In this document: positions 21,664 through 33,884 of the stretch, one piece after another
Layout of the letters: each line of letters begins with the position of its first letter
How positions within the stretch are numbered: the stretch's first letter is position 1
DNA from: Chrysopilus asiliformis
Lineage: Eukaryota; Arthropoda; Insecta; Diptera; Rhagionidae
DNA length: 64,000 nt
Direction of reading: 5' to 3'
NCBI GenBank assembly: GCA_964034945.1
Contig: OZ035961.1
Coordinates: 15,515,243 to 15,579,242 of the forward strand
Position numbers and translations under genes: made by a program
Notes under the pieces: model-generated
The model's database searches: none
What the model was told of the DNA's origin: nothing
What the model saw: only the letters and a program-made list of their open reading frames with translations

Positions 21664-24496
21664 ATTATGAAAATTGCCTTTTCAAGCAGTCCCGAGGTAA
21701 TCAAACATCGTACACATTTATCAAATATCATTAAATTTTATATAGTTTGTAGCATTGTTATGTGAACACAACATAAATAAAAATGTTTCTATTTACGATA
21801 CAATTAACACCTGTGTTTCTCAATCTGAAGTGTTTAATTCTGAAGTGTTTAATTCATTTTTAAATGGCAATAACATTTTATGAGTTTCTCTACTTCATCC
21901 CAATGCCCAGTAGGCCCACAAAATTAATGTAAATTGTACTAAAACACCCACGAAGCAATGCGTTTAACCTAAAGCCCACATTACTTGAAATTTAAATACA
22001 ATGATCGCAAAATTTTTATTTTGGGAAAATTTAATGTTACCTTTTTTTATGAGAATTTTGCCCAGAGCACGTGATTCGGATGAAGCTCTACCACACAAGA
22101 TCAAATCTAACAGGTAAATTCTCCCGTAAAATCCGACCATATCTGGAAAGACAATCTTCCACTTCTTCATATCCGAAAATGGTAAAATGAATTTCGTTTT
22201 CGTTTTCATTTCTGTTTATTATTCCCGATATGTAGTCAGCTTACTCGTATAGTATACAACCACTAATTGGTGGTGATGAGCATTATTTTTTTTTATACTA
22301 ATTTCATTCATGTTTTTTTCTAATATGAAATTTATTTGAATTTTCTTTTCATAAAAATGCGATCACAACCATATGTTGTAAATAATAATAGTGTATATGT
22401 GTGATTCGTTAGCCGATATGCAAATGATTAAAAAGTTATTTTGAAATGAATTGATTTGAATTGTTCAGAAATGAAATAAAAAGAAAACATAATTTTTGCA
22501 TAGATTAAAAGATAGTTTCTGAAACGAGCGAAATGCCAGATATTTATTTCTAATGTCCAATTCATTTTGATGCGCAAACAAAGTGAGAATGTGTTCGATC
22601 TGTGATCAATTCAAATTCAAAAGTTGAAGAAATGCGGATTTCTGGGTTACTATTGATTGAAATTATATACAGTTTAATATTTTTTTATTCGCTCACTTTT
22701 CCAACATCATAGACAGTAATTTTTTTTTTCTGATTTTAAGTATGGAAAGTATATTCAAATCGCCACGATTTTCAGAAATTCTTTCTATTGACGCGGAATA
22801 AAAATTTCATTTTTATATTCGATTTTTATGTGTCCACGACAAATACAGACACAAATAGTGATCAAGCGTAAGCATTCTCACAGCCTAAGCATTTTGCAGG
22901 TTTTCTATCTTTTAACATGAATTTTTAAAAAAAGGAAAAAAAAGTCTTTTCAGTGTCACGGCGATGAAGATGACGATGCTTTTGATGAGAAGATGGTCAT
23001 TATTGTGATGATAATTCTACATACCTTTGTACAACATTCTTTTATCAACCTACTCAAATGAGTAACTCTGGCCAGTTATTCGGTCGATGAAAGTTTAGTT
23101 AAGCTAAACTGTGTAATACTTGGCCTATGCGGTGACATTAATGACATTCAAGTCGATTAAAAGATCCTAATTGACAGATTTATTGTATGTATTAAATTTT
23201 ACCTATGCCATTTGTTTGATTTTGTAGCTAGTATTCCAATAATAATGATAATTGAAAAGCCATAAGTGAAAAATTGAAGTAAATAACAAATTATCAACAG
23301 TAAATAATTAACAATTAACATTTAAATAGCACTAGTTTAAAATTCTCTTTTCGACATATTGTTGTGCTCTAAAAAACACTTTTAGAATCTGTTTATTCAT
23401 TTCCATCATCACCGAGTTGTACTTTTCTCCGAAAGTGGTGCAATTATCCACCCAAAGCAAGTAACATTATGGCCACCTAAAAACGACAACAAAACAGAAA
23501 AGACATCATCAATGACATTGGCAATGATCGTCATTAGCCTCTGGCGGTGCTTCTTGTCTTCCTTTTTAACGTTTTCATGGGAAATCTACGTTTGGAGGTC
23601 AGAATTTTCTTGCAGGTTACCAACTTAGCACCGCCAAATGCCCCTTGGCAACTTCTCCTGCCAGTTTTCTGGCTGGCATTATCTATTTTCTATTGCTATT
23701 CTTAACCAATACATTGTTAACATAATAAGTAAGATGAAACCTTGTACAGGTGATAGAACTGGTTGTAGTGGAGTATGACAAGTTCATAGAAAGTAATTTT
23801 GAACTACGCCACTAGCAAAGGGTTTTGTAAACATTTCGCATTTGTGGCATGAATTTCATTTAAATAAAGAAGATACAATACAGTAGAATCTGAAAATATT
23901 ATCGCTTCGTGTCAATTTGTTCAAAGTAATATTATTATGATGAAATTGATTCCTATTTTTAATCATTCTTCGATTATTTTTAACTTTGAAAAAAATTTAA
24001 AAGTTTTGTTATTATCAAAGTACTAAAAACCGTAAATCAAAAAAGGAAGTTCTTCATAAAATACGTCATATTTCTAAAAATTTGTGAGATCTCCGGTTGT
24101 ATGAGCTGCATGTAAAAAAATCCCAAGAAAGTACTAGGAGGTGTGACGGGAGTTCGCAAAGGCTAAAATTAGCATAATATATTACTTTATCGACAGTGTC
24201 TTGAATACATCAAATAATACGAACCGAGGATTTGAAAAAAGCATGTTTTTTAAGATAAAATACAGAGATTGCTAAACGGAGGGAGGTAGAATAATTATGT
24301 TTATCGATTTTTTCAGTTTTTCCGATCAAGATTTTATTTTTATTTTCTCTATCGAAATTTTTTTTTTTTTCAATTTTCTCTATCGAAAAACAATTTGCAA
24401 GTATTAATTGTAATAAGCTCTCAGATATTTAAATCTTTTTAAATATTTTACTGTCAAAAAATTGTTCTTTAAAAAAAACAAATTTTGCTCATTTCC
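21664..24496. other. Intergenic DNA, nothing recognised
   Basis: AT-rich spacer. A lone CAGTAGAATC pogo-type end appears near 23882 without a partner. No supported gene. Confidence 0.5.
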
Positions 24497-24724
24497 AAGG
24501 AGAACACGTTCGTGACATCGTGTACCACTGGTGTACAGTTTTTTAAAACCGCGCGAGTAAATAGTGCGGTAGTTTTTTTGTGGACGTAAATTTTTATTTC
24601 TGAATTATCAAGAAGTATATCAGTGCAAAGTCCAAATCCAACCACCCACCCACCAGTCCACCCGTGGTACACGATGTCCGAATGTAAAAAAAGTTGAAAA
24701 AGCAAATGTTACGAACGTGTTAAA
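24497..24724. mobile_element. Interrupted inverted-repeat element
   Basis: AACACGTTCGTGACATCGTG with GTACCACTGG at the left is mirrored by CCGTGGTACACGATGTCCG and, after a 27-base insertion, ACGAACGTGTT at the right. The sequence between holds 'ccgcgcgagtaa' and a CCACCCACCCACC run. Confidence 0.55.
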
Positions 24725-24828
24725 ATTCCGACCGATCGAATTGTAATTCCCACTTACAAGTCGTCTGAGGAAAAATACTTCCATATGTGTTTTATCTATT
24801 CAATTCGCTCTCATATTGGTTAGAGCTA

Positions 24829-25310
24829 GGTTGACCATACGTCTCGGAATGCCAAAGACGGTCCCGGATTTGGGCATGTGGTCTTTGCGTCCCGGAAATT
24901 GAACTTTTGCGACGGATTTTTCAATTCAGTGTGATAATTTATCAAAATCTAGAAAAAAACGATCAACAAATATACAAAACACACTCTACTTGAGCTGAGG
25001 GTTACTGTATATTAAATGATTTTCACCTACGGCGCATTTTATCGACGAATTTCCATGCATCACAAACGATTTGGCCCTCTGCGAATTTCTCTTTATTGGC
25101 ATTTATACAATTTTCGTTGCGTTTGATTACTGAATGATGTATAAACAATTGAATTAATTTTCGCTTGGGACAGTGTAGCGTTTAATTTAAATCCTTGCGC
25201 CACATTCAAGTTTTGACAACTTTTGCTAAATGAATTTATTCTGCGATAGATGAACAAAATTCGCAGAGGATTCAAGACAAAATCGCAGTGTAAACGGGGC
25301 CTTAGTCAGG
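24829..25310. repeat. Fragments of dispersed TIR elements
   Basis: 'ggttgaccatacgtctcgga' with 'gtcccgg' resembles the GGGTGACCA end at 37308 and the GTCCCGG-rich patch at 48570-48630. The part at 25210-25300 ('ttctgcgatagatgaac' ... 'aaacggggcc') recurs as a diverged copy at about 42560-42650. No coding content. Confidence 0.45.
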
Positions 25311-27072
25311 TTTATTTTTGGAAATTGGATGCAAAACCCAAGTGCAGTGCAAGACCAATTTCAACTTGGTTGAACTTCATAACTGCTCATAGAAATAAAT
25401 TTTAAACACTCACAATTAAATAAATTTGGTTGATCTAAATGTGTCCACAGATTTTCTTCTATGGACTTCACTGTAGTTTATATCAAAAAAACTGCTAATG
25501 TTCTCCTATAGTGGAAAATGAAGTATATTGTGGTTGGCTAGTATAGAATACGATGTGGCCATCCTCATCAGTCATTTACATAGAGAAAGGTCAAATCGCA
25601 AAAAACCGGGACACGATTGTCTGTTGTTGATGTCGGAGCTGATGTTGGTTTTGTCGCAAAGGGGAATACATTTCGGGTTATCTACATTTTTTTTTGTCTC
25701 ATCATACAACATCAACATTATTATCATTAATGCTGTTTATGCTGTTTTTGGTGCTTCTTCGCACTGGTGTAGTTTTTTTTTCACTTCTAGTGGCATTCTT
25801 CTGGATGATAGTTTCTTCTTTTTTTATTAGTGAAAATTGGCCAACTAAGCTTAATTCGACCATTTCTCCAAATGCCATTTTATTGTGTTTTCTTGCTTTT
25901 ATAGAATAGTAAATTTAATAGGTGCGTGCCAACTGCTTAGGCTTAAATTACTCGACTAAATTGAAATGCTAGTTTAAGAGAAGCCGAACAACTCCTGGAA
26001 AAAAAAACCAGAAACCAAAAGTTATTCGTATATAAAATAATATTAATGGGACAACCTGGGACAAACTGCGCCACCGCGTTTAGCGTACAGTGGATGGATA
26101 TTAAGTGAAAAACTATAATTGTGAAAATTGCTGCTTTACGCGAAGATGCTCACTAAATATCTAACTATCTTTTAAGATTATGAACCGGAGCTATGGAGAA
26201 GAACATCGAAATTTTGTGGTTGGGAAAACTACAAGGAGTTTCCCTCCTCCTCGTTTATACGATTCCAGACCAATGGATATCGTTTATTTACTTAGTGTGC
26301 GAATCGAAATCGAAACTCGGTGACCCCAACTCGCTGAAGAGTTACCTATCGCTCTTCTAGATTGTGACCGGCATCACCACATATAGCGAATGATATCAAA
26401 ATCTTGATATATTTACACTACATAAAAATATGTTCACATGCGATCCATAGACGATGAAGAAGATTTTCGCTGTTGGTTCTGTTTTTTTTTTTTCAACACA
26501 CAAGACTACTGCTAAGATTTTTGATATGTTTTCGCTCCAGCACCAAGTGTTGTTCCAAGAGGTTTTTTTTCCTGGTTAAACTATAGGAGAATTTTGTTAA
26601 CCATGTTTGGTAGTGGATGATAATGATGATGATGGAGCTCTGGCTCCTTAATATTTGAAACTTTTCAATCGTTGTATTATTATTGCTTCTGGGTTGTGGG
26701 CTAAACGGGCGAGTTGATGTTGGTTCTATTGGTGGTGCTTCTTCATATAGCAATCACCTAAGCTATGACTAGCATCATCTTTGTGGTTGGTTACCATTGC
26801 CATGGCCAGGCCGTTTTCCTTCTGCCCCATAGTCTGGCTGGTCTTCTTTTTGAGTTTTGCCTGAACTTTAGCTCTATTCTTATATTAAAATCTTTTACTA
26901 TGCTATGCTATGCCATATTATGCTATATGATAGTGTGTTAAGTTTGAGATTTTGTTTGGAGTTGTGCATTGTCTGTTTAGTTTCGTTCAGGCTCAGGCAT
27001 TCATTATACATACATTCGTGCCTAAACATTCGTATTTTCCCGTTGATGATTATATTTTTTTCCAACGGGCTC
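25311..27072. other. Intergenic DNA upstream of Osiris gene D
   Basis: No supported gene. Frames of up to 100 codons are hydrophobic or low-complexity. CA/TG-rich phrases around 26600-26850 are not repeated elsewhere. This stretch may hold the regulatory DNA of gene D, but I cannot point to sites. Confidence 0.45.
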
Positions 27073-27109
27073 TATAAAAGAATCATGTCTGATATCATTC
27101 AGCATCAGT
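27073..27109 (+). promoter_or_regulatory. Core promoter of Osiris gene D (TATA plus initiator)
   Basis: TATAAAA at 27073-27079 and the arthropod initiator TCAGT at 27105-27109 are spaced 32 bases apart, a canonical arrangement. The start codon is 235 bases further on. Confidence 0.7.
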
Positions 27110-27343
27110 TATCTTGAAGCTGTTGTACAGCAATATTCGTCGTACTGTTGTAAAAAATTTGACATATTTGCAATAGTACGCAATTAGAGAAGACGTTCCA
27201 AATTTTTTACGCGGATAACATCAGCAATATTTTTTTTTTTTTGGTTTTGTTCTATATTTTGAAGGAAAATATTTCGGGCGTGAAAATCTTTGATACGCAA
27301 CGCAGTAATTAACGTACGAAAACGTAACAAATAGCGGACGAAA

Positions 27344-28341
27344 ATGTTTGTGCTAAAAGTTGTAACAGTGCTAGTGGTGATATCGCTATGTCAGGGATAC
27401 GTCACAGAGGATTATAATAGCCCAGGATTACGCACCGTGGTTCGTGTCTACGATGAGTGCTCGAAAGCGGACGGTGGATTTGTTCCCTGCTTGAAAAAGA
27501 AGGCTATCGCCTTTATGGATCGCGTATCGAAAATCGATGCCATCAATGTTGGCGAAGGGATTAAAGTTATCCGTCTGGAAGGTGCCGAAGTTGGACGAGC
27601 CCTGAGTGAAAATGAACTGGAATTGAGCCTGCCACGAGGAATCGAAGATCGTGATAATACCTTGACCAATTTATTGGTAGAACGAATTGCAAACTTCTTC
27701 AATGGCCACACGATGCAAGTCAGTTTCCCGAAACTGTCGTCCGATGACTTGGGGCGCGGAATCGAAGAAGGTGTGTAATTAACTGTTTAAAGACACTAAG
27801 ATTAGGGTCATTTGTAAATTCAATAAAAAAATCCCATTTTGCACCCTTCGTAAAATTGATTTAAATTTTGCGAAGAATTTTTCATAAAATAATGTTTATT
27901 TTTGCTAAAAAAAACCAAATTTCTTTTATACTGAGTTTTTTGAAAAAATGTTCAACTAAATCAATTGTTTTTCAAATTACAGGCCGCGGTAAAATGAAGA
28001 AAATGATGGGAATGATGATGATGGGGATGGCGATGAAAATGGTCGGTTTAATCCCAATTGCGATCGCTGGCCTGTATCTGTTGGCCGGAAAAGCGTTAAT
28101 CGTTTCGAAGATTGCCCTTCTTTTAGCTGGTATTGTGGGTCTCAAGAAACTCCTGTCTGGACGAGGTGGTGGCGGCCTTGGCGGTGGCGGGTCGAGCGTT
28201 GGTGGCGGATATGCAGCTGGTGGTGGAGGTGGATGGTCATCTGGCGGTGGACACGGCGGCGGCGGCGGCGGCGGTGGCTGGGATCGAAGATCGATGGACG
28301 ATGCTCAAGAATTAGCGTATCGTGGGTACACTAGCCAATAA
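27344..28341 (+). CDS. Osiris gene D (DUF1676 protein, two exons)
   Basis: Exons 27344-27770 and 27983-28341 join in phase 1 (GAAG|gtgtgt ... tacag|GCCGCGG) to give 261 residues. Residues 1-18 form a signal peptide. The cysteine pair is C39 and C49 in 'VYDECSKADGGFVPCLKKKA'. The middle ends in 'HTMQVSFPKL', and the junction reads E-E-G-R-G-K-M-K-K, the family hallmark. A Met-rich membrane-type segment (MMGMMMMGMAMKMVGLIPIA) leads to 'GKALIVSKIALLLAGIVGLK', then a long Gly/Ser/Trp tract and the C-terminus 'RSMDDAQELAYRGY'. This closely resembles canonical Osiris proteins of the Osi6/Osi9 style, but I do not assign a number. Codon use is much more GC-rich than the flanks. Candidate AATAAA at 28808. 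Confidence 0.93.
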
Positions 28342-28349
28342 GCCATTAG

Positions 28350-29084
28350 AACATTTTAATTTATTATTATTATTTTTTTTAATGTTGTAATTTCTAATAG
28401 TAAATCCAACAAAATCACCTTCGATTTTATAAAAGAACAAAAGAAAAATCAAATTTGATTAACTGTTTTAAGTTGTCATAGTATTTTGTGTATTATAATA
28501 ATTTATTTATTATGATTATTTATCGTCTTTTATCGTTCCTTCATCTATATTTTTCATTCTATAAAAATTTACTTCTACTACCAATACACATATCAACAGA
28601 CTGCTATTTTTAATGTATTTCTCTAATATCTATTTTCTTAAAAAAACCTTCTTATGTAAATGGTTACCTGTTTGCACATATTGAGCAAAAGTGAACTCTT
28701 TTTCTAGTTCATTATTTTAATTTCGATAAGATTAATTTATTGTTTTTATTTAAAAAATGATAAGAAATGTCTATTGTTAATAATACATTTTATTTATTGT
28801 ATTTTGTAATAAAGTATTTTATTTAAAACAAGATTTTTTTTTATGAAATGTAATTTTTGGGTAATACAAAAAAAGGAAAGTAGGTATGTAGTTGGAAAAA
28901 TACGATTTATTAAAATATTTTCAAAGGTACCCTTCCTACATATTCCGAAATTTTATTTTGCCATAATGTTTTCGAGTGCTTTAAGTCAAAACACAAAATG
29001 CCGCTCTTCAAAACATGAATTTTAAACATGTTTCCGTCGCGTTGCGATGCCTTCCAGAAAAAGACATCGGACCAATCATCAGAC
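28350..29084. other. 3' flank of Osiris gene D, no gene seen
   Basis: AT-rich 3' UTR-like and intergenic DNA with several AATAAA-like words; the clearest is at 28808-28813. Confidence 0.5.
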
Positions 29085-29400
29085 AGAAAAATGAACTTCA
29101 CCAGGTTGTTAGGGATGACCAAAGATTCCGATTTCCGCTTGTCTCCCCGTCTGCCCGTCTGCCCGCCTGTTTGTATGTCTATCTCTCTCCTTCTCTGAAC
29201 ACCATAACTTTCGAAAGGATTGAGCTAGAGACTTGAAATTTTGTACAATTACGTTTCTCGTAAATGGCTAGGCTAAATTCTTGAACTGGGAAAATTATAC
29301 CATTCCTTTCCGCTCCCCCATACAAACGAAAGAGTTTTTTGCGGTTTTCCCTAAAACAGTGGGTTAGAGGACTTGCTAATGAGATCAAACTGGATAAGCT
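29085..29400 (+). mobile_element. Diverged DINE-1/mini-me-like fragment
   Basis: It contains a degenerate GTCY run (about 29135-29180), 'gattgagctagagacttgaa', and a downstream block parallel to copies 2 and 3 ('atggctaggctaaattcttg', 'cccccatacaaacgaa'). The ATACCC end and terminal hairpin are missing, so this is an older, broken copy. Confidence 0.6.
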
Positions 29401-30823
29401 CAACTCGGCCACTGACAACATAAATAAACTAGAAGTCTTGATGTTTTTGCGTTTCATTCGGGACTAATTTAGATTTCTGATGGTAAATGTAGCTTTTCTG
29501 ATGTCTTTTTGTTTCTTCAATTAACTTTTTAGAATAAACTGCTGTAATTAAAAGTTTGAAACTCTCCAGAAATCTTAAATTAATAAAAAAAGTTTATGAG
29601 GTTTTAATGAGGGCGACCGTTTTGACAAATGTATGATTTATATTTTCTCCACATCTTAATTTATTTCTCGCAAATTAAATGCCAGCAATTAAATAGAGAA
29701 TAAAGTCCAAAATGTATTTGATTCTAAAATCCACATTCCAGAAAACTGTATCTCTTTTACTCTGCTATTAACCTAATTAAAAGATTTAATTTCGTCAAAG
29801 CCGAAGCGATCAAGACGAATGCAATTCAGAAGATATACATTTCAAACCATTTCATTCAAATAAACAATTTCACTTTCTCATGATTAAGTGATGGTGGAAT
29901 AGAAGAATATTTCTAATGCGCAGTTACACTGTAATATTTTAATTGTATTAAAGAATCGAATTATTTTCTGTTTTTTTTTTTTTAAATAAATCAATCCCAT
30001 TGAGTTCTTTCTACCCATCCGCAGATCTTACAACGAACTTGCACTTGAATTGAGTTTCGTATGTGGGCCTGCGTAATATCTTTACACCGCTATGATACTT
30101 TAATTAGTTTTTTTCAATGTTAATGTACATTACCTGGTTTATGGTACCTGTTACACTAGTATCGCATTACTCCACAAAGTGAAGAAAGAAATAAGAAACG
30201 AGGAAAAAAAAACTGTTACAATATCTCTTCATTGAATCTATATGAAACAAGATATACTTTATCATAGTTTATTGTGCTTAGTTGACAAATTGTTTTGCTT
30301 CGTCATCTCGAAAGAAGTTCGTCATTCATTAGCGGAGTTATCCGCACTAAACATTGCACAATATTTACATGTGTTATGACACTAACCTATCAACCTTCAT
30401 TTCCGCCTTCACCTTTTATCATTCGTTCGCTAAATTTTATAGATTGTTAATACTAGTAGATGGAAACAGGCGGAATACATTCAGGTAAAGTTGTACAATT
30501 TGAGGTGTCGGTCGTCAGTTGTTGAGTTCAACGCCTAATGGTATGCTATGAAATAAAATAAATTTGTTGTTATTAGTAGTGACTTTGAACTGTTTTAGTC
30601 CTGAGTATTTGGGCAAACTCTTAGCAAAAACTATAATTCAGTAAACGAGGCAGCTACTGATTACTTAAAGATACACAATATTTTCACAGCTGGAACATCA
30701 TCAAAGGAGTAATCATGGCTATTCTGGAATCCGAAGTTAAAACGTGAAACCGTACTTAGTCTATTCGATTCGCTAATCAATTGGTATTCTGGTATTCTGA
30801 AATTTCTAATGAGTAATTCTATC
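29401..30823. other. Intergenic DNA, nothing recognised
   Basis: AT-rich spacer left of the hAT element. No supported ORF and no notable repeat. Confidence 0.5.
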
Positions 30824-31296
30824 CTCTAAACCAGGCCTCGGCACCATGTATGTAGTGATTTACTAATACTCGAAGAAATTTTATGTTTCTTCATATACTA
30901 TAACACAAAATGAGAAAACGCATCTTTTTCATTTTTTACGCTCTTTCGCTTTTGATGGAGATGTCTAGGAACAGTGGACTACAGAATTTATCATGATGCG
31001 ATTACAAAAAAATAATAAGTTCCGTCGTGCAAAAAAACTTGTGGGGACGTTTTTCCGGTTCTGTGCTTCGAAAAAACATGCGCTAGATTGCATTATATTA
31101 CCTGATAGGAAAGCTATTGATGAACTTGAAAGACTAAAAAGCTCATAAAAATTGTGAAAAATTACTGTTTCAAAATTGTTTCTTTCATACTTTTATACTC
31201 CAGCCATACGTAATGATTTTGAAGCCATACCACCCAAAGATACATGTGAACGTGATGGGGACGAAGTACCCTCGCCCAAGAGTTTTCAAAGCCAAA

Positions 31297-31531
31297 TCGG
31301 GGAGTTTGATATCTGGCAGGCCCCCTCGCCTCTGCCATTTCGAAGTTAAATCGGGGAGTTTGATATCTGGCAGGCCCCCTCGCCTCTGCCATTTCGAAGT
31401 TAAATCGGGGAGTTTGATATCTGGCAGGCCCCCTCGCCTCTGCAATTTCGAAGTTAAATCGGGGAGTTTGATATCTGGCAGGCCCCCTCGCCTCTGCCAT
31501 TTCGAAGTTAAATCGGTATCTGGCATTTCAG
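31297..31531. repeat. 54-bp tandem repeat, 4.3 copies, inside the hAT element
   Basis: Four complete units begin at 31297, 31351, 31405 and 31459, nearly identical, followed by a partial fifth with an internal deletion (31513-31531). The unit starts tcggggagtttgatatctgg and contains the GC-rich core ggccccctcgcctctgc. Because 54 is a multiple of three, long frames open across the array on both strands (112-113 codons minus, 110 plus); these are not proteins. The transposase stop codon falls inside the partial unit. Confidence 0.95.
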
Positions 31532-33301
31532 TTCGCCTTGACTAAGGACATCGAAATCTATTTCGAAAGATTCTGTTAATGATAAACGAAGCAAATCCAC
31601 TAAATGTATGTCGGATAGAGAAGTTCTATGTTCAGTTTTAATGTTTTTTAGGGTCGAGAAAGCACTTTCACAAACATAAGTGCTTCCAAACATGGAACAA
31701 TATTTTAACATGGCATTATGCAACTTTGGATATCTTTCAGAAGGGACGTTTTTCCAAAAGTCAATGCCATTTCTAACGATATTTTTCAAAGAAATGTCCT
31801 CTTGAATATCGCACAGTTCCAATTGCCATTCCAAACGCTGGTCCTCAATTCGACATGAAATAGGGTTAGTGAAAACTTCACTAGCTTCCCTTATTTTTTG
31901 GAAGTCCACAAATCTTTTGTCTATTTGTGTAATCAGAGTTTCAAGTTCATCAGCAAAACCAGAAAAGTCGACATTTTCGCATTCTTCAGAAATTACCGAA
32001 CAACATTTGAAGTGGTGCAAGTTATTATTTAAAAGACAATTTTTCAAAATGGACAGTTTTTTCTTTAGAGCACTTATTGCGGCGACTAAGTCAAAAACTG
32101 TTTTATTTTTACCTTGCATTTTCAAATTAGTTTCATTCAATATTTCTGATATGTCGGTGAGAAAGGCCAATGAAATTTTAAATTCAGAAGAAAGAATTTT
32201 CTCTTGCAATACTTTATTGTTATTTATTGTATTGGTATTTCCTATAAAGCTCGCCAGTTCGTTTCTAATTGCAAAAAATCGTTGCAGACATTTTCCTCGG
32301 CTTAGCCAACGAACTTCTGTATATAACAGTAGATCACCATATTCGGCATCAACTTCTGCTAAAAATGTTTTAAGTTGGCGATTAGTCAAAGCATTATGGC
32401 CCCCTTTCAATCGATTTACAAGAGATGAAACAAAATGCATTGTGGTTTTCAAAGATACTGCTTTGGCACAAAGGGCTTCTTGGTGTATTGCACAATGCAT
32501 ATTCATTACGTCAATGCCATTTTGTTTCAGCAAACCTATGAACCCGTTATTTTTTCCTATCATCGAAGGGGCGCCATCTGTGCATACCGAAGAAAGTTTT
32601 TCTGAAATTTTGTATTCTTCCAATACATTTTTTACTGCGTTATAAATATCGCATCCTTTCGTCGTTCCATGGAGGCTAACACAACTCAACATTTTCTCCT
32701 GCGTTTCAAATTTTGTGTTTATAGTTCTAACATATATTAATAACTGACTTATATTAGAACGGTCAGTGGATTCGTCAAGCGCTATTGAAACATAAACAGA
32801 AGAAGCCAATAATATTTTCAAACCATTAACAACAAATTCATTCATTTTTTCAATTCTTCGAGTTACCGTTCGGGGGGATAGGCAAACGGTCTTAACTTTT
32901 TCGGCGAATTCTTTACCTTTTGGCCCGTAACATTTCAGAACTTGTTCCATATTTTGTTTAAAAAATTCACCATCAGTTAATGGCTTTTTCGCTTTAGCAA
33001 TATTAAAAGACACAATGAAGGACGCCTTTACAGATGCAATTTCAGAATCATTTGTTCCGCCTAAAGGAAATTTCTCTAAAAAAACTTTCTTTAAGTTGTC
33101 AACCTGTCTTACTCTTTCTACTTCATTGTATCGGGCAAAATCGGACTTATGGCAGCTGTTGTAATGGCGTTCTAGATTGAATTTTTTATTCGACATGTAA
33201 CTGCAAACTAGACATTGACGGTTTTCATTATTTGTGGTTATTAAATATTTGTTTTCCCAATCACACGACATAGTATTTGAATTTGAATATGAGCGCTTCA
33301 T
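31508..33301 (-). CDS. hAT-family transposase, intact (ZBED5/GTF2IRD2-like)
   Basis: 597 residues, uninterrupted. The N-terminal zinc finger is C30-x2-C33-x12-H46-x4-H51. The RNase-H-like catalytic core has the first acidic residue at D176 (SIALDESTD) and the second at D242 (CTDGAPSM). The hAT C-x2-H motif is at C270-H273 (MHCAIHQ), followed by 'EVRWLSRGKCL'. The third acidic residue is in 'CESAFSTLKN' (about E545), within the C-terminal dimerisation region. The enzyme would excise and reinsert the element between its inverted ends. The start was chosen at the first Met upstream of the finger. The last nine residues are encoded by the edge of the 54-bp array, so the original C-terminus may have been altered. 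This ORF type resembles the domesticated vertebrate ZBED5/GTF2IRD2/SCAND3 genes, but the flanking ends show a transposon. Confidence 0.93.
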   Translation of the reverse strand: MKRSYSNSNTMSCDWENKYLITTNNENRQCLVCSYMSNKKFNLERHYNSCHKSDFARYNEVERVRQVDNLKKVFLEKFPLGGTNDSEIASVKASFIVSFNIAKAKKPLTDGEFFKQNMEQVLKCYGPKGKEFAEKVKTVCLSPRTVTRRIEKMNEFVVNGLKILLASSVYVSIALDESTDRSNISQLLIYVRTINTKFETQEKMLSCVSLHGTTKGCDIYNAVKNVLEEYKISEKLSSVCTDGAPSMIGKNNGFIGLLKQNGIDVMNMHCAIHQEALCAKAVSLKTTMHFVSSLVNRLKGGHNALTNRQLKTFLAEVDAEYGDLLLYTEVRWLSRGKCLQRFFAIRNELASFIGNTNTINNNKVLQEKILSSEFKISLAFLTDISEILNETNLKMQGKNKTVFDLVAAISALKKKLSILKNCLLNNNLHHFKCCSVISEECENVDFSGFADELETLITQIDKRFVDFQKIREASEVFTNPISCRIEDQRLEWQLELCDIQEDISLKNIVRNGIDFWKNVPSERYPKLHNAMLKYCSMFGSTYVCESAFSTLKNIKTEHRTSLSDIHLVDLLRLSLTESFEIDFDVLSQGELKCQIPI

Positions 33302-33640
33302 AATGGAAAAGGAAAACTAAAAAAATAAAATTTCTGAAAAAATTTCGTATGTCAGTGTTCTTTGGGAAGCAATTAAGGTTTTGGGGAGCAAATGTATACA
33401 CCCGTACGCATCAACAGCAGAAATCATACTGAATGACTGTCGTAGGCTCGCTCCATCGATTGTTAGTGAATCGTTTGATTTCGGCTGCCGAAGTGGCCGT
33501 CGTCTACCAACACGTATCATTGCGTTGGAGAGTCGAGTAAAAATGTTCATGCATTGATTGTAACCTCGTAAAATTTGAATAAAAATGTTATCGTATTGAG
33601 GAGCTAGACGAGCCAAGCAGTGCCGAGGTATGCTCTAAAC

Positions 33641-33783
33641 CTTACTAGATCATACGCCATCGAACAAAAGTGAAATGCAGTGGATTCAAGAATTCAAATT
33701 GATTCCAGAATAGGCATGAATAATCAATTTAAATACTTCCATGTTCTCTGGTAAGTATAATTTTAAACAAAAAAAGGATATTT
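33641..33783. other. Short spacer between the hAT element and the nested TIR/LINE block
   Basis: About 140 bases of AT-rich DNA with no recognisable feature. Confidence 0.6.
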
Positions 33784-33884
33784 CTGTGGTCACAAGTAAT
33801 AAGGGCTTAAGTCGAATTTCTTGATTTTTCAGGAGAAGCATTTTAATATTTATGAAATTTTAACTGTCGGTGGCAAAATGGTAA

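Larger units (their letters stand above)
30832..33632 (-). mobile_element. Complete hAT transposon (Buster-like)
   Basis: A 2801-base element. The left end is CAGGCCTCGGCAC and the right end is GTGCCGAGGTATG, imperfect inverted repeats. Both sides carry the identical 8-base target duplication CTCTAAAC (30824-30831 and 33633-33640), which fits the nnnTAnnn preference of the Buster branch of hAT elements. It contains one intact transposase gene on the minus strand and a 54-bp tandem array at its 3' side. The identical duplications and open ORF indicate recent insertion. Confidence 0.92.

Noticed and set aside
31297..31531. CRISPR-like array
   Set aside because: The units are contiguous tandem copies with no unique spacers, in a eukaryotic transposon.
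31162..31545. Frames of 110-113 codons over the 54-bp array, with repeats such as 'RYQTPRFNFE'
   Set aside because: The unit length is divisible by three, so any frame without a stop in one unit stays open. They overlap the transposon end and the transposase stop.
31869..32645. 258-codon plus-strand frame
   Set aside because: It is the antisense shadow of the hAT transposase, which shows all expected catalytic motifs on the minus strand.
33317..33616. 99-codon minus-strand frame beside the hAT transposase
   Set aside because: It runs up to the terminal inverted repeat and lacks recognisable similarity; treated as 5' untranslated/subterminal DNA of the element.
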